Source of the DNA: an uncultured Candidatus Melainabacteria bacterium
Lineage (GTDB): Bacteria; Cyanobacteriota; Vampirovibrionia; Gastranaerophilales; Gastranaerophilaceae
Assembly (NCBI GenBank): GCA_934718135.1
Contig: CAKUZW010000001.1
Location: 248,001-312,000 of the forward strand
DNA length: 64,000 nt
Reading direction: 5' to 3'
The position numbers and the translations under genes are program-made. The stretch's first letter is position 1; each line of letters begins with the position of its first letter. Below are positions 24,676-33,260 of the stretch, in pieces. The notes under the pieces are model-generated. The model did not search any database and was not told where the DNA came from. It saw only the letters and a program-made list of their open reading frames with translations.

Positions 24676-27111
24676 ATGAGAACAGATTTTCTTGAAAAAT
24701 CAATAAATATCAAAGACATCCCTAAAGAATGTCCGATTGATATGCTTTTGGTTGAGAATAACGAAAAACAAATTGAAAAAATCTGTGAATTTCTGCAATC
24801 AGAAGAACATTTGATGCTCATTAATGGTTTTAGAGGAACAGGAAAGTCTGCAATTGTTGATTTTGTTTCAATGTTTTTGAACGATGATGCATTAGTTTTG
24901 AAATATAATTTTCTTGAAACAACAATTCTTGATGATTTGCTTTTAGGATTTTTTGAAGATTTTAGGAATTATACAGTTCAGGGTAAAATTATTCCGCCAA
25001 GAATTAAAACAGAAAATTTTTCTCAGAAAATTAACTCTTATTTTAATTCAATAGGCAGACCAATCTGTATTATCCTAAATTCGTTTGAGTCTATTTTAAA
25101 AACAAACAAAACTGATATTTTAAACTTTTTAATTCATTTGAATAAATTTTCGAATGTCAAAATCATAATCACATCAAGAAATTTCATTTTTGAAGATTTT
25201 CAAGATATCACATATTCAACAGCAACGACTCTAGCCCTATCTCAACCAATATTTGAAAAATATTTAAAAACAAATGGGGTAAAAAATATTGGTGTTATGT
25301 CAACAGAACTCTACAAACAATCAAAAGGCTACTATGGAGTCTTGAATTTAGCTGTTAAAATTATGACTTTGCGTCAATATTCTTTAGTCAAATTTTTAGA
25401 AATATTTTCAAAAAGTTATATGCCTTTTTCAGAATTTGTGTATAGAGAAGCTCTAGCACTAGTTGATCCGGTGAGTGCCCATGTTTTCAGATTGCTGACC
25501 GTAATGAGAATTCCTATCCACATAAATTTAATCAAATCACTACATTTGTATAATGAAGAGAGAATACTGTTTTTTGTGACAAATTCGCTACTGTCTGTGG
25601 ATGGGGAAAGCCTGTATTTAAAAGACTTTTTTAGAGAAATTATTGAACATCAAATTCCTGACAACGTAATGATTAAACTACACAGTGCGTGTGTTGATTT
25701 GTATAATACTCAACTTCCATTAAAACCACTGGAAAGAGATTTACGATTATCCCGTCAAACAATGAGAAACGAAATTGAATATCATTCAATGTTCATTCCG
25801 AAAAAGCCGAACTTGAACCCTCAAAATGTTCAAGTTATTGACGTTAACCCTGTAGTTGAAATGACTCCACAAACCGTCCAAGAAATAGAAAAAGAAGTTG
25901 TGGAAAAAGAAACTGCTCAAATTTCGCCTCCTCACGAAGAAACAAAAGAAGAAAAACTCGATAAAATAAGCTTTATTATTGATGATGAGGACATGCTAAA
26001 CAATATTGCAGATTCAATTAAAGATTTTGTATCAGAAAAAATTGAAACAAACAAAATCGAAGCCCAAAACAGCAAATTTACACTTACTCAACTTTTAAAT
26101 TTAGCTAAAAAAGAAGAACAAAATTACAACTATAAAGCCGTAATTTCACTATACCAAAACGCATTAACCAAAAAAGATGATGATAATTTTGACAAATTTT
26201 TGCCAACAATTTATGTAAAACTTGCTCAAAGCTACAAACATCTTTCTGATTGGTATGATGCGTTGAATTATTATACACAGGCACAAGATTTTTACTACAA
26301 CACATCAAATACAGATAAAGTTGCCGAAATCAAACTTGAAATTGCAAATATCTACTACATTATGTATAAACACGATAACGCAAGATTTATTCTAAATGAA
26401 TTAAGTGGTAACAGTGATTTGCCTAATGAGTTGAAAATCAGGGTAAATTTAGGACTTGCAAAACTATCTAATAAAGCAAGTGAAGAATATGAATATTATA
26501 AAAATGCTCTTCCTTTAGTTACACCGGAAGTAAATAAAGCAATTACGGCAGAACTTTACTACAAATTTGCAGGAATTAGTGACGAACGCAACAACACTAA
26601 AACTGCAGTTGATTATTACAAAAAATGTATTGGACTTGATACAAACCCTAAAACAAATAAATTCTTGTCTCGTGCTCTTGCAAACCTTGCAGAACTGTTT
26701 GATGAAGCGGGAAGTTCAAACCTTGCCATAAAATATTACAATCAAAGTATAAAAATTGATAATATTAATAAAAACTACAATGGTTTATACTATTCAGCAA
26801 TTCATTTAGCCGAAATTTATTCATCTCAAGACACAAATAAATCTCTCGACTTTATGACTCAGGCTTTGAGTTATGCTAAACAATTGAATGAACCATTCTA
26901 TGTTGCAGATGCTTCTCTTTTGTTAGGCGATTTTTATATGCTCAGACGCGATGTGAATAATGCATACAAATATTTTATTAGTGCATATAATGTTGCAAAA
27001 CATTCGTTTAGCAAGGATAATTTAGATAAGATTCAATCAAGAATTGATGATGTGAAAAGAAAATTGTCAGAACAAGATTTTAAACAACTTCAGGATAAAT
27101 ATGGAAAATAA
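24676..27111 (+). CDS. P-loop NTPase with TPR repeats (STAND-like)
   Basis: An 811-residue cytosolic protein. The Walker A motif is GFRGTGKS (51-58), a hydrophobic Walker B-like strand is ICIILNSFES, and a sensor-like strand is VKIIITSRNF. After an acidic, probably flexible linker (about 385-460), at least six tetratricopeptide repeats run to the C-terminus. The plan ATPase-linker-TPR is that of STAND signalling ATPases. It sits between a c-di-GMP cyclase and rsmG, overlapping rsmG by 11 bases, and its partner is unknown. Confidence 0.78.
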   Translation: MRTDFLEKSINIKDIPKECPIDMLLVENNEKQIEKICEFLQSEEHLMLINGFRGTGKSAIVDFVSMFLNDDALVLKYNFLETTILDDLLLGFFEDFRNYTVQGKIIPPRIKTENFSQKINSYFNSIGRPICIILNSFESILKTNKTDILNFLIHLNKFSNVKIIITSRNFIFEDFQDITYSTATTLALSQPIFEKYLKTNGVKNIGVMSTELYKQSKGYYGVLNLAVKIMTLRQYSLVKFLEIFSKSYMPFSEFVYREALALVDPVSAHVFRLLTVMRIPIHINLIKSLHLYNEERILFFVTNSLLSVDGESLYLKDFFREIIEHQIPDNVMIKLHSACVDLYNTQLPLKPLERDLRLSRQTMRNEIEYHSMFIPKKPNLNPQNVQVIDVNPVVEMTPQTVQEIEKEVVEKETAQISPPHEETKEEKLDKISFIIDDEDMLNNIADSIKDFVSEKIETNKIEAQNSKFTLTQLLNLAKKEEQNYNYKAVISLYQNALTKKDDDNFDKFLPTIYVKLAQSYKHLSDWYDALNYYTQAQDFYYNTSNTDKVAEIKLEIANIYYIMYKHDNARFILNELSGNSDLPNELKIRVNLGLAKLSNKASEEYEYYKNALPLVTPEVNKAITAELYYKFAGISDERNNTKTAVDYYKKCIGLDTNPKTNKFLSRALANLAELFDEAGSSNLAIKYYNQSIKIDNINKNYNGLYYSAIHLAEIYSSQDTNKSLDFMTQALSYAKQLNEPFYVADASLLLGDFYMLRRDVNNAYKYFISAYNVAKHSFSKDNLDKIQSRIDDVKRKLSEQDFKQLQDKYGK

Positions 27112-27691
27112 AGAATTTTATAGCGAATATATGAAAGTGTTTTTGGAAGAAAATTCCAAAGTTAATTTAATTTCAAAAAATGATGAAAAATTTTTGTGGG
27201 AAAAACATATTTTTGATTCTTTGGCTTTAGAAAAATTTTTCGAGAAATACGAAACACCAAAAACAATGCTTGATATCGGTACAGGTGGCGGTTTCCCTGC
27301 TGTTCCCGTTGCATTGACTTATCCCAAAATCAAAGTTACGGCTCTAGATAGTATTGCAAAAAAAATTCGAGCAATACAAACAATGAAAGATAAGTTAAAT
27401 ATTACAAACTTAACCCCTGTTTGTTCTAGAGTTGAAAACACAGACGGGAAGTATAATTTAGTAACCTCTCGAGCAGTTTCAACATTGAAAAATATTTGTG
27501 AGTATGCCCTCCCAAAACTTTATAAAGGCGGATATTTTGTTGCTTACAAGTCAAGAAAAACCCCTCAAGAAATAGAAGAAGCAAAGAATATATTAAAAAA
27601 ATATAATTCAAAAATTGTTGATATTATTGAGTATGATTTGCCGTTAGATGAAAAAATCACTCGAAATTTAATTGTAATTAAACACCTGTAA
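27101..27691 (+). CDS. rsmG: 16S rRNA (guanine527-N7)-methyltransferase
   Basis: RsmG methylates G527 of 16S rRNA with SAM. The 196-residue protein has NLISKNDEKFLWEKHIFDSL, the SAM loop LDIGTGGGFPAVPVALTYP, and the SRAVSTLKNICEYALP segment. Length is slightly short, but all core motifs are present. The start is inside the upstream gene, suggesting coupled translation. Confidence 0.93.
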   Translation: MENKEFYSEYMKVFLEENSKVNLISKNDEKFLWEKHIFDSLALEKFFEKYETPKTMLDIGTGGGFPAVPVALTYPKIKVTALDSIAKKIRAIQTMKDKLNITNLTPVCSRVENTDGKYNLVTSRAVSTLKNICEYALPKLYKGGYFVAYKSRKTPQEIEEAKNILKKYNSKIVDIIEYDLPLDEKITRNLIVIKHL

Positions 27692-27725
27692 TATTTTGTT
27701 GAAAAAGTAGTTTTTTCTTTGTAAT

Positions 27726-28172
27726 ATGAATTCAAAAGGGGTATATGTTTTAATTATGACTATTTTGAATGATGTATTTACCGTCCACACAAAAGGACAT
27801 ACTGATATTATAGATATAACACCGCAAATCAGAAACGTTGTTTATAATCACGGATTACAGAATGCGGTAGTCTATGTTTATGCTCAGGGGAGTACGGTTT
27901 CTATTACAAATATTGAATTTGAACCGGGGTTGTTAGTTGACTTACCCGAAGCATTGGATAGAATAGCCCCGACAGACGCCAATTACCACCACGATGAGAT
28001 GTGGCATGACGGAAACGGTTATGCTCACGTTAGAGCATCTATCGTTGGAAACTCAACCCATATTCCTCTAATTGACGGAGTTTTGCAACTTGGACAGTGG
28101 CAACAGGTTGTGTTGATTGATTTTGATAATAAAGCAAGAGCAAGAAAAGTTAACGTTCAAATTATTTATTAA
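27726..28172 (+). CDS. YjbQ/UPF0047 family protein
   Basis: A protein of up to 148 residues of the UPF0047 family, some members of which have thiamine-phosphate synthase activity. Family signatures are the T-x-D-I-I-D-I-T strand, GSTVSITNIEFEPGL, and NYHHDEMWHDGNGYAHVRAS, with three histidines grouped at the presumed active site. The next in-frame ATG (27756), with AAGGGG 14 bases upstream, would remove 10 residues and better fits usual family lengths. Confidence 0.85.
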   Translation: MNSKGVYVLIMTILNDVFTVHTKGHTDIIDITPQIRNVVYNHGLQNAVVYVYAQGSTVSITNIEFEPGLLVDLPEALDRIAPTDANYHHDEMWHDGNGYAHVRASIVGNSTHIPLIDGVLQLGQWQQVVLIDFDNKARARKVNVQIIY

Positions 28173-28181
28173 TTTTTCTGA

Positions 28182-28403
28182 CTATTTATGATTAAAATCC
28201 AGTAGTTCTTTAGGTTCTACATTTAAAACATCTGCAATGATTTTTAATTTTGATAGTGTGATATCTGTCTTTGCGGTTTCAACCATTGCAATCATAGAAC
28301 GAGAAATTCCGTTTATAGCAAGAAAATCATCTTGTTTAAGCCCTTTTTCTTTTCTTATTCTTTTTAAGTTGTTTGCAAATTTTTGTAAAAACTCCTTGTT
28401 CAT
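28182..28403 (-). CDS. XRE-family helix-turn-helix regulator 2
   Basis: A 73-residue single-domain HTH_3 protein starting MNKEFLQKFANNLKRIR. The helix-turn-helix is LKQDDFLAINGISRSMIAMV, followed by KLKIIADVLNVEPKELLDF. The start is ATG 28403; the frame runs further upstream but only through the operator and promoter region. No ribosome-binding site is clear. It is divergent from prepilin 2. Confidence 0.8.
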   Translation of the reverse strand: MNKEFLQKFANNLKRIRKEKGLKQDDFLAINGISRSMIAMVETAKTDITLSKLKIIADVLNVEPKELLDFNHK

Positions 28404-28413
28404 TTTTACATTA

Positions 28414-28454
28414 TCAGCTATACTGACATTATATAAAATCAGTGTCACTGACAA
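28414..28454 (-). promoter_or_regulatory. Operator pair and promoter of XRE regulator 2
   Basis: Two related palindromes occur with centres 25 bp apart: TCAG-CTATA-CTGA (28414-28426) and TCAGTG-T-CACTGA (28439-28451). On the minus strand a TATAAT (28433-28428) lies between them, and a TTGTCA (28454-28449) overlaps the distal palindrome, with a short 15-bp spacer. The layout suggests autorepression. Confidence 0.6.
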
Positions 28455-28531
28455 AATGTAAAATAAGAAGAGGTTAAAAGATGAATAGGTTTGTATATAA
28501 GTCAATAAGTTGATAAGTCTATAAGAACTTT

Positions 28532-28779
28532 AAAGGGAAAAGGAAATAAGGGAATATGGAAATAAGTTCATTATATTTTTTATGTCATTCTGAAAACTTA
28601 GAAAATTTTTTGCGAAGAATGAGTATAAAATTTTCAAGTTATTCAGAATCTATCAATGTTGATTAAATAGCAAATCAAATGGATAGACCCTGAATCACGC
28701 ACTTCGCTTTCGCTCGTGCTGTTCAGGGTGACGTGACCCTAATCCCGTTAAGTAGTAACAAATAAGAAAGGAATAAAGT
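28532..28779. repeat. Composite repeat region upstream of prepilin 2
   Basis: The gap between XRE 2 and prepilin 2 is 376 bases. Purine-rich end sequence (28532-28569) is followed by the TCATTCT/AGAATGA core hairpin (28585-28622). A GC-rich REP hairpin comes next, pairing CCCTGAA (28688-28694) with TTCAGGG (28722-28728). About 150 bases before the start codon closely match 51706-51850 near prepilin 3. A short frame ATG 28481 (MNRFVYKSIS, then stop), with AGAGG upstream, may be a decayed older start. Confidence 0.7.
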
Positions 28780-30024
28780 ATGAAAAATAAAAGTCATGTC
28801 ATTACGAGAACGAACCGAGCAGAGTGCGTAGCTGTCTGCCAAAACGATAGGCTGTCCGCAGGACATATTTGGCAGACACGGAGTCACGTTTATGGCGAGA
28901 TGAAGTGTCAGGCAGAAATACGAAGTGACGTAGTAATCCCTAACAAATTAGGCAATGGTGAAACTTGTCAGGGATTGCGACACTGGAGATTGTTGTCAAA
29001 CTTGAAAAATAACTTCTCAAAGCCCGTTCGCAATGACATGGGGCGTCATCCTGAGGGCACGCGAGCAGAGGATGTAAGGCGTGAGCCATATCCGTTTAAT
29101 GCGAGCGTGAAGTGCCCGAAGGATCTAAGTACAAATACGAACCTTAAACTCTCACCTGAATTTGTAAGTGATAAAAATAAGCTGGATTGCTTCGCATTCG
29201 CTCGCAATGACGAAAAAACTGTAACGAACCTATTCCCTTATTTCCCTATTTCCTTGTCCCTTAAAAAGAAAATAGATTCTTCGCCAAACGCACTCGCATT
29301 AAACGGATACGGCTTCGCCTTAATGCTTAAGCTCGTGCGGCTCAGAATGACGGCTTTCACTTTGGCAGAGGTATTAATCACCCTTGGCATAATCGGCGTA
29401 GTTGCGGCGATTACAATTCCCGGGCTTATGAATAATTACAAAGCAAATAAATTACGCACTCAATTTTTGAAAACATATTCAACTGTTCAACAAGCGTTCA
29501 AATTTATGCAAGAAGATGATGTGTCTTTGGATCCTGCATCTTACAAAAGAACCGAAGGTCAGGTGTTTTATGACACTTATAAAAAATATTTGAAAGGTAT
29601 AACGGATTGTGGCACTTTTACTACAAAAGCATTCCCTTGCTACAACTATAGAAAAGAAATTTATAAAACATTGAACGGAAAAGCTGTTGTTGAAAAAACT
29701 TTTTTTGATGACGGACAAGTCGTATTGCAAGACGGAACATTGTTGGCTTTTGAACAGCCTAATAATAATGATAGAATTTGGGTGTTTGCAGATATCAACG
29801 GGATTAATAATCCGCCAAATCGCTTAGGGTATGATTTATTTGTTTTTGAGTTTTTGGATGGCGAATTACGTACTATGGGCGAAAAAGGTACAATTTTTTA
29901 TAATTCTAATTCTTCGGTATATTGTAGTAAAACCAGTACACATCCCTTTAACGGAATGTCTTGCTCATTCAGGGCAAAATCAGAATCCGAGTATTTTAAG
30001 TGGGTGGTGAAAAATATAAAGTAA
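28780..30024 (+). CDS. Prepilin-like protein 2 with a 192-residue repeat-derived leader
   Basis: A 414-residue frame starting at ATG 28780, with AAAGGA about 7 bases upstream. The class III signal (FTLAEVLITLGIIGVVAA) does not begin until residue 193, after predicted cleavage A192/F193. Residues about 5-191 are translated palindromic repeats, unlike any protein. The mature part (222 residues) has the NPPNRLGYDLFVFEF and GELRTMG motifs shared with prepilin 3 and ends YFKWVVKNIK. An internal ATG at 29347 (MTAFTLAEV) could be used instead, but it has no ribosome-binding site. It is divergent from XRE 2. Confidence 0.75.
   Translation: MKNKSHVITRTNRAECVAVCQNDRLSAGHIWQTRSHVYGEMKCQAEIRSDVVIPNKLGNGETCQGLRHWRLLSNLKNNFSKPVRNDMGRHPEGTRAEDVRREPYPFNASVKCPKDLSTNTNLKLSPEFVSDKNKLDCFAFARNDEKTVTNLFPYFPISLSLKKKIDSSPNALALNGYGFALMLKLVRLRMTAFTLAEVLITLGIIGVVAAITIPGLMNNYKANKLRTQFLKTYSTVQQAFKFMQEDDVSLDPASYKRTEGQVFYDTYKKYLKGITDCGTFTTKAFPCYNYRKEIYKTLNGKAVVEKTFFDDGQVVLQDGTLLAFEQPNNNDRIWVFADINGINNPPNRLGYDLFVFEFLDGELRTMGEKGTIFYNSNSSVYCSKTSTHPFNGMSCSFRAKSESEYFKWVVKNIK
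28792..29351. repeat. Nested REP/MITE-like repeats inside the prepilin 2 leader
   Basis: Several palindromic units follow one another. GTCTGCCAAA (28834-28843) pairs with TTTGGCAGAC (28868-28877). AATCCCT...AGGGATT comes next, then a unit with ATCCTGAGGGC and GCCCGAAGGAT ends (about 29040-29130), then ATTGC...GCAAT (29187-29210). The pyrimidine-rich end at 29221-29263 is an imperfect inverted copy of 28532-28569. A last unit at about 29294-29350 recurs at 39086-39140. The stretch is visibly richer in GC than its surroundings. Confidence 0.75.
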
Positions 30025-30050
30025 AATTGGCGAATTTTTACAATATCTTT

Positions 30051-31613
30051 TTATAAATCAGCGTCATTTATTCTATTGCAGAAATCTTCTTCTGATAAAG
30101 ATTTTCCTGTGATATTTGTGATGATTTCATCGTCTGTTTTACTTGAACCATATTTGAACAATTTTTCACCTAAAAATTTTGAAGTTTTAACATTTTCTGA
30201 AATTTGTCCAAGTTCTGATTTCATTGCGTTATACAATTGAGCTTTTATTAGGGCTGCTCTGAAATAATTTTGGTAGTATCCGGGGTGCGTAAGATAATGT
30301 GGAATTGTTGCCCATTCATTGTCTTCGGTGGTATTTTCCCCACGGAACAAGTATTTTTGTTTTACGGATTTCCAAAGTTTTTTCAAATCTTGGTTTGGAT
30401 TTTTGTACATTTCTTTTTCAAATTCAATAATTTGAAGTGAACGATTAACAAATCTTGCATCATCTTTTTTTAGTTCTTGTTTGAACGGTTTAAGAATTTC
30501 AGATGGTACAAGAGAATATAGAATATTTTCAGCTTTTGGCAAATCACCCATCATCATTGCAACGGCTTCCGTCATCGCAGAAGATGACGGTTCTTGTTCA
30601 ATAAACGGCAATTTTGTATCTAGCCCGATATCATAAACGCAGTGCCCCAATTCATGCATTAGGGTGTCCAAACTGTTTGCGTTATTTGTAAGATTGGCTA
30701 GAATTCGGGCATCTTTCCCCGGTTCAATACAAAAAGCAAAACCGTGAGTATTTTTGTTTTCTCTTGGAAATAAATCTAAAGTTATGCCCATATTATCAAC
30801 GTCATAACCCATATTTTGATAAGCGTTTTTAGCGATATCAACAATTTGTTCTTTATTTTTGAAGCAATCATTTACGGCTTTTTCCGGAGAATTTTCTGTT
30901 AAAAGTCCGTAGTGGAAATCTTTGAGTTCATTTGGTGAAATATTAAAACTTTTTGCCAATTTTTCTTTTCTTTCGTCTCCAAATTCTCTAGATTTATTTT
31001 TTGTTTTTTCATAAACTTTTGTCAAAAGTTTTTCTAATTTTTGAGGTGAAATTTTGTAAGAATCTTCAATCATATAGTCAAAATAATTGTCATAACCTTT
31101 TATTTTGGCGTAATCATTTCTCATTTTTACAAGTTCAACCAAATCATTAGCAATCAAATCCCCTGATTTAACTTTTGCTTCGTAAGCTTTTTTACGAATT
31201 TCCGGATTTTTTTCGGTTTCCATAATTTTAGAAATTTCAGCTTTTGATATCGGTTTTCCATCTAGAGTCATTTTGTAGGAGTTGAATTTTGCGGAAATTT
31301 CATTTTCTTTATCTCGAAGAGCTTTTAGTTCTTTACCTGACTCGATTTCATCATAAAATGCTTTTGTTAAATCTTTTAATTGGGTAGCCAAATGCTTGTC
31401 ATCTAATCCGTGAGATTGGATGTCTTTTAATTCGTTGTAAAGTTTTACATCTTTAAATAAGTTACTCATTTTTTCTTGAGATTGAGTATATTTTTCTAAA
31501 TTTTCATCTGTTGAATTGATGTAAAAGTTCCATGCAGAAAGCTCTGCCTCTATTTGAACAGGTGCTAATTTTTCGCAGAAATCATCTCTAAGTTTAATAT
31601 ATTTTTCTTTCAT
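30051..31613 (-). CDS. M2/M3-like zinc metallopeptidase (oligopeptidase)
   Basis: A 520-residue cytosolic gluzincin. The zinc motif is TLMHELGHCVYD (H320, E321, H324), and a downstream helix, SSSAMTEAVAMMMGDL, supplies the third ligand Glu. The N-terminal helical region (IEAELSAWNFYINSTDENLE) resembles bacterial ACE-like M2 and thimet/PepF-like M3 enzymes. No signal peptide is present. It should cut short peptides. The exact MEROPS family cannot be fixed by eye. Confidence 0.85.
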   Translation of the reverse strand: MKEKYIKLRDDFCEKLAPVQIEAELSAWNFYINSTDENLEKYTQSQEKMSNLFKDVKLYNELKDIQSHGLDDKHLATQLKDLTKAFYDEIESGKELKALRDKENEISAKFNSYKMTLDGKPISKAEISKIMETEKNPEIRKKAYEAKVKSGDLIANDLVELVKMRNDYAKIKGYDNYFDYMIEDSYKISPQKLEKLLTKVYEKTKNKSREFGDERKEKLAKSFNISPNELKDFHYGLLTENSPEKAVNDCFKNKEQIVDIAKNAYQNMGYDVDNMGITLDLFPRENKNTHGFAFCIEPGKDARILANLTNNANSLDTLMHELGHCVYDIGLDTKLPFIEQEPSSSAMTEAVAMMMGDLPKAENILYSLVPSEILKPFKQELKKDDARFVNRSLQIIEFEKEMYKNPNQDLKKLWKSVKQKYLFRGENTTEDNEWATIPHYLTHPGYYQNYFRAALIKAQLYNAMKSELGQISENVKTSKFLGEKLFKYGSSKTDDEIITNITGKSLSEEDFCNRINDADL

Positions 31614-31633
31614 TGATATAGTCCTTTATTTCT

Positions 31634-32344
31634 TTATTTAACATCAATTTCATAGCAAGGGTAAGCTTTTGAGCAACCTTCAAGTCTTTGAATTTTTATA
31701 TCTACTTTATCCTTTACTTTGAATTGGTTTGAAAAATCTCCGATTTCCATTTTTTTGCTGTCATTTGGGACGATATAATATTTGTAAAAATCATCTCCGA
31801 CATCGTTTAGGATAATAAATTTGTTATTCAATTTTGAATATTTAACTGTATTTGTACCTTTTTCGAGAGTTGAAACATCTATAATTTGGTAGTCTTTTAA
31901 TAATTTTGAAACTTCTTCTCTTTTCAATTTTCTTGGGACAAATTTCACACCGTTAAATTGAACTTCATAGAATTCAAATGTTCTGGGAAAATAAGAATAC
32001 AAATGTTTTCCTATCAAAAACTCCTGACTTCCTTCTCCAATCAAGACGTCTTCTTTCGGAACTTGAGCGTTTCCGGTAATCAGGTGATATGATGTAAGAT
32101 TTGTGTTTTCCTCAGGGTTTTGAACTTGCAAAATTATATTTTCTTTAGAACTATCCGGGTCTGTTTCTTTGTAATTCCTCCAAATATGACCGTTCATATT
32201 GTATGTCCAAACTTTTTGTCCGATTTGAGGAATCATTGAACTTGCTTCTTTTTGGGCTTTATCGTCAGATTTGACAAGCAAAAAAGAGATTAATCCCACA
32301 ATAAGTAATACAATAATTGTTCCTAAAATATAATTTTTATTCAT
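31634..32344 (-). CDS. Single-pass membrane protein of unknown function
   Basis: A 236-residue protein with one N-terminal membrane segment (residues 5-23) and a beta-rich, probably extracytoplasmic domain ending in a short segment with two cysteines (SKAYPCYEID). ATG 32344 has AGAGAGG 7 bases upstream and is preferred over a frame extension of 12 residues. It lies 20 bases before the peptidase, so the two are probably cotranscribed. No family recognised. Confidence 0.65.
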   Translation of the reverse strand: MNKNYILGTIIVLLIVGLISFLLVKSDDKAQKEASSMIPQIGQKVWTYNMNGHIWRNYKETDPDSSKENIILQVQNPEENTNLTSYHLITGNAQVPKEDVLIGEGSQEFLIGKHLYSYFPRTFEFYEVQFNGVKFVPRKLKREEVSKLLKDYQIIDVSTLEKGTNTVKYSKLNNKFIILNDVGDDFYKYYIVPNDSKKMEIGDFSNQFKVKDKVDIKIQRLEGCSKAYPCYEIDVK

Positions 32345-32502
32345 AAAAAAGCCTCTCTTTACACAAAAAACATAACACAAATAATTTTACTATTCTATTT
32401 TTAATTAATAAAAATAATTACCCACGTAGTGAATAGTGAAAAATAAATAATGGGAGTTTAATATAATTAATCTTTTTCATACTTCCAGCTATTCTTAATT
32501 CC

Positions 32503-32534
32503 AACGGGTTTCGTTTAGAAACTCGTTTTTTTTT
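32503..32534 (+). terminator. Orphan intrinsic terminator in the 32345-32604 gap
   Basis: AACGGGTTTC (32503-32512) and GAAACTCGTT (32518-32527) make a 10-bp stem with one G-T pair, running into a T-run to 32534. No plus-strand gene ends upstream of it. A TATAAT at 32462-32467 would start a transcript about 60 bases long. It may end a small RNA or an attenuated leader of the 32605 gene. Confidence 0.6.
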
Positions 32535-32604
32535 ATCAAATCTTTATTTTTTAGAGAAAATTTTGTATAATATAAACAATGTAAGATAGTTCCGAGGAAT
32601 TAGA

Positions 32605-33174
32605 GTGAAGGATTTTATAGTTCTGACAGTTGCAATATTTACGATGATAATTTCTCTATATCAATTTAACTTTTTCGAAAAAACACGAACAGGTGAAAGA
32701 GTTGAACATTTTAGAACTTTAAATTCCCAAACACTTCCATATATTCTAGCTAATTATTTAGCTGATAAACATGCAAAATACAGATTGTACAGAATTCCAA
32801 ATTATATGGATGACTTTTTTAAGAATAATAACGATTTTTCATCCGTGTATAAATTTCAAGATAAATATTCAATAATAATTCTTTCGCCTGTAAAGAATTC
32901 AAATCCGGAATTTGACCAGTTTAACAATCAATTAGTCAAAGAATTGAAAAAATATCCTGATAATTTTAATGTTATTTTTCAATATCAAAATCTAGATAAA
33001 GAAGTTTATCTAAATACTTATGATAACAAGGCATACAAGGATTTGCTCGAGTATTGCAATTATTTTTGTTTAATTGATCCTCAAAGAAATACTTTATTTA
33101 CATATCAAAAGTATTCAATAACGGAGGTTGAATCTATTGGTGTTTTGTTGCAACAGTATTCTTTTTTGAAGTAA
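32605..33174 (+). CDS. Membrane-anchored protein of unknown function
   Basis: A 189-residue protein with a hydrophobic N-terminal anchor (residues 4-19). An alternating beta-alpha domain follows (YSIIILSPVKN, FNVIFQYQNLDKEVYLNTYD, YFCLIDPQRNTLFTY) that could be a thioredoxin-like fold, but it lacks a CxxC active site. The start is GTG 32605, with GAGGA 6 bases upstream. No family can be named. Confidence 0.6.
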   Translation: MKDFIVLTVAIFTMIISLYQFNFFEKTRTGERVEHFRTLNSQTLPYILANYLADKHAKYRLYRIPNYMDDFFKNNNDFSSVYKFQDKYSIIILSPVKNSNPEFDQFNNQLVKELKKYPDNFNVIFQYQNLDKEVYLNTYDNKAYKDLLEYCNYFCLIDPQRNTLFTYQKYSITEVESIGVLLQQYSFLK

Positions 33175-33260
33175 ACATTTATTAATAAATTCAATATTAT
33201 TAGTCTATTGCGGGTTATTTAATCTATAATCTTTATATACATAAAAAGAATGAGGGTTAT

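Noticed and set aside
28404..28505. N-terminal extension of XRE 2 (34 residues)
   Set aside because: These codons overlie the palindromes and promoter; the XRE domain starts at ATG 28403.
28534..29270. CRISPR array in the repeat-rich DNA
   Set aside because: The repeats are of different types and lengths, mostly palindromic and unevenly spaced; no regular repeat-spacer pattern or cas gene is present.
28182..30024. Prophage or insertion sequence around the XRE/prepilin modules
   Set aside because: No integrase, transposase, capsid or portal gene is seen; the repeats are short, noncoding palindromes rather than a full insertion sequence.
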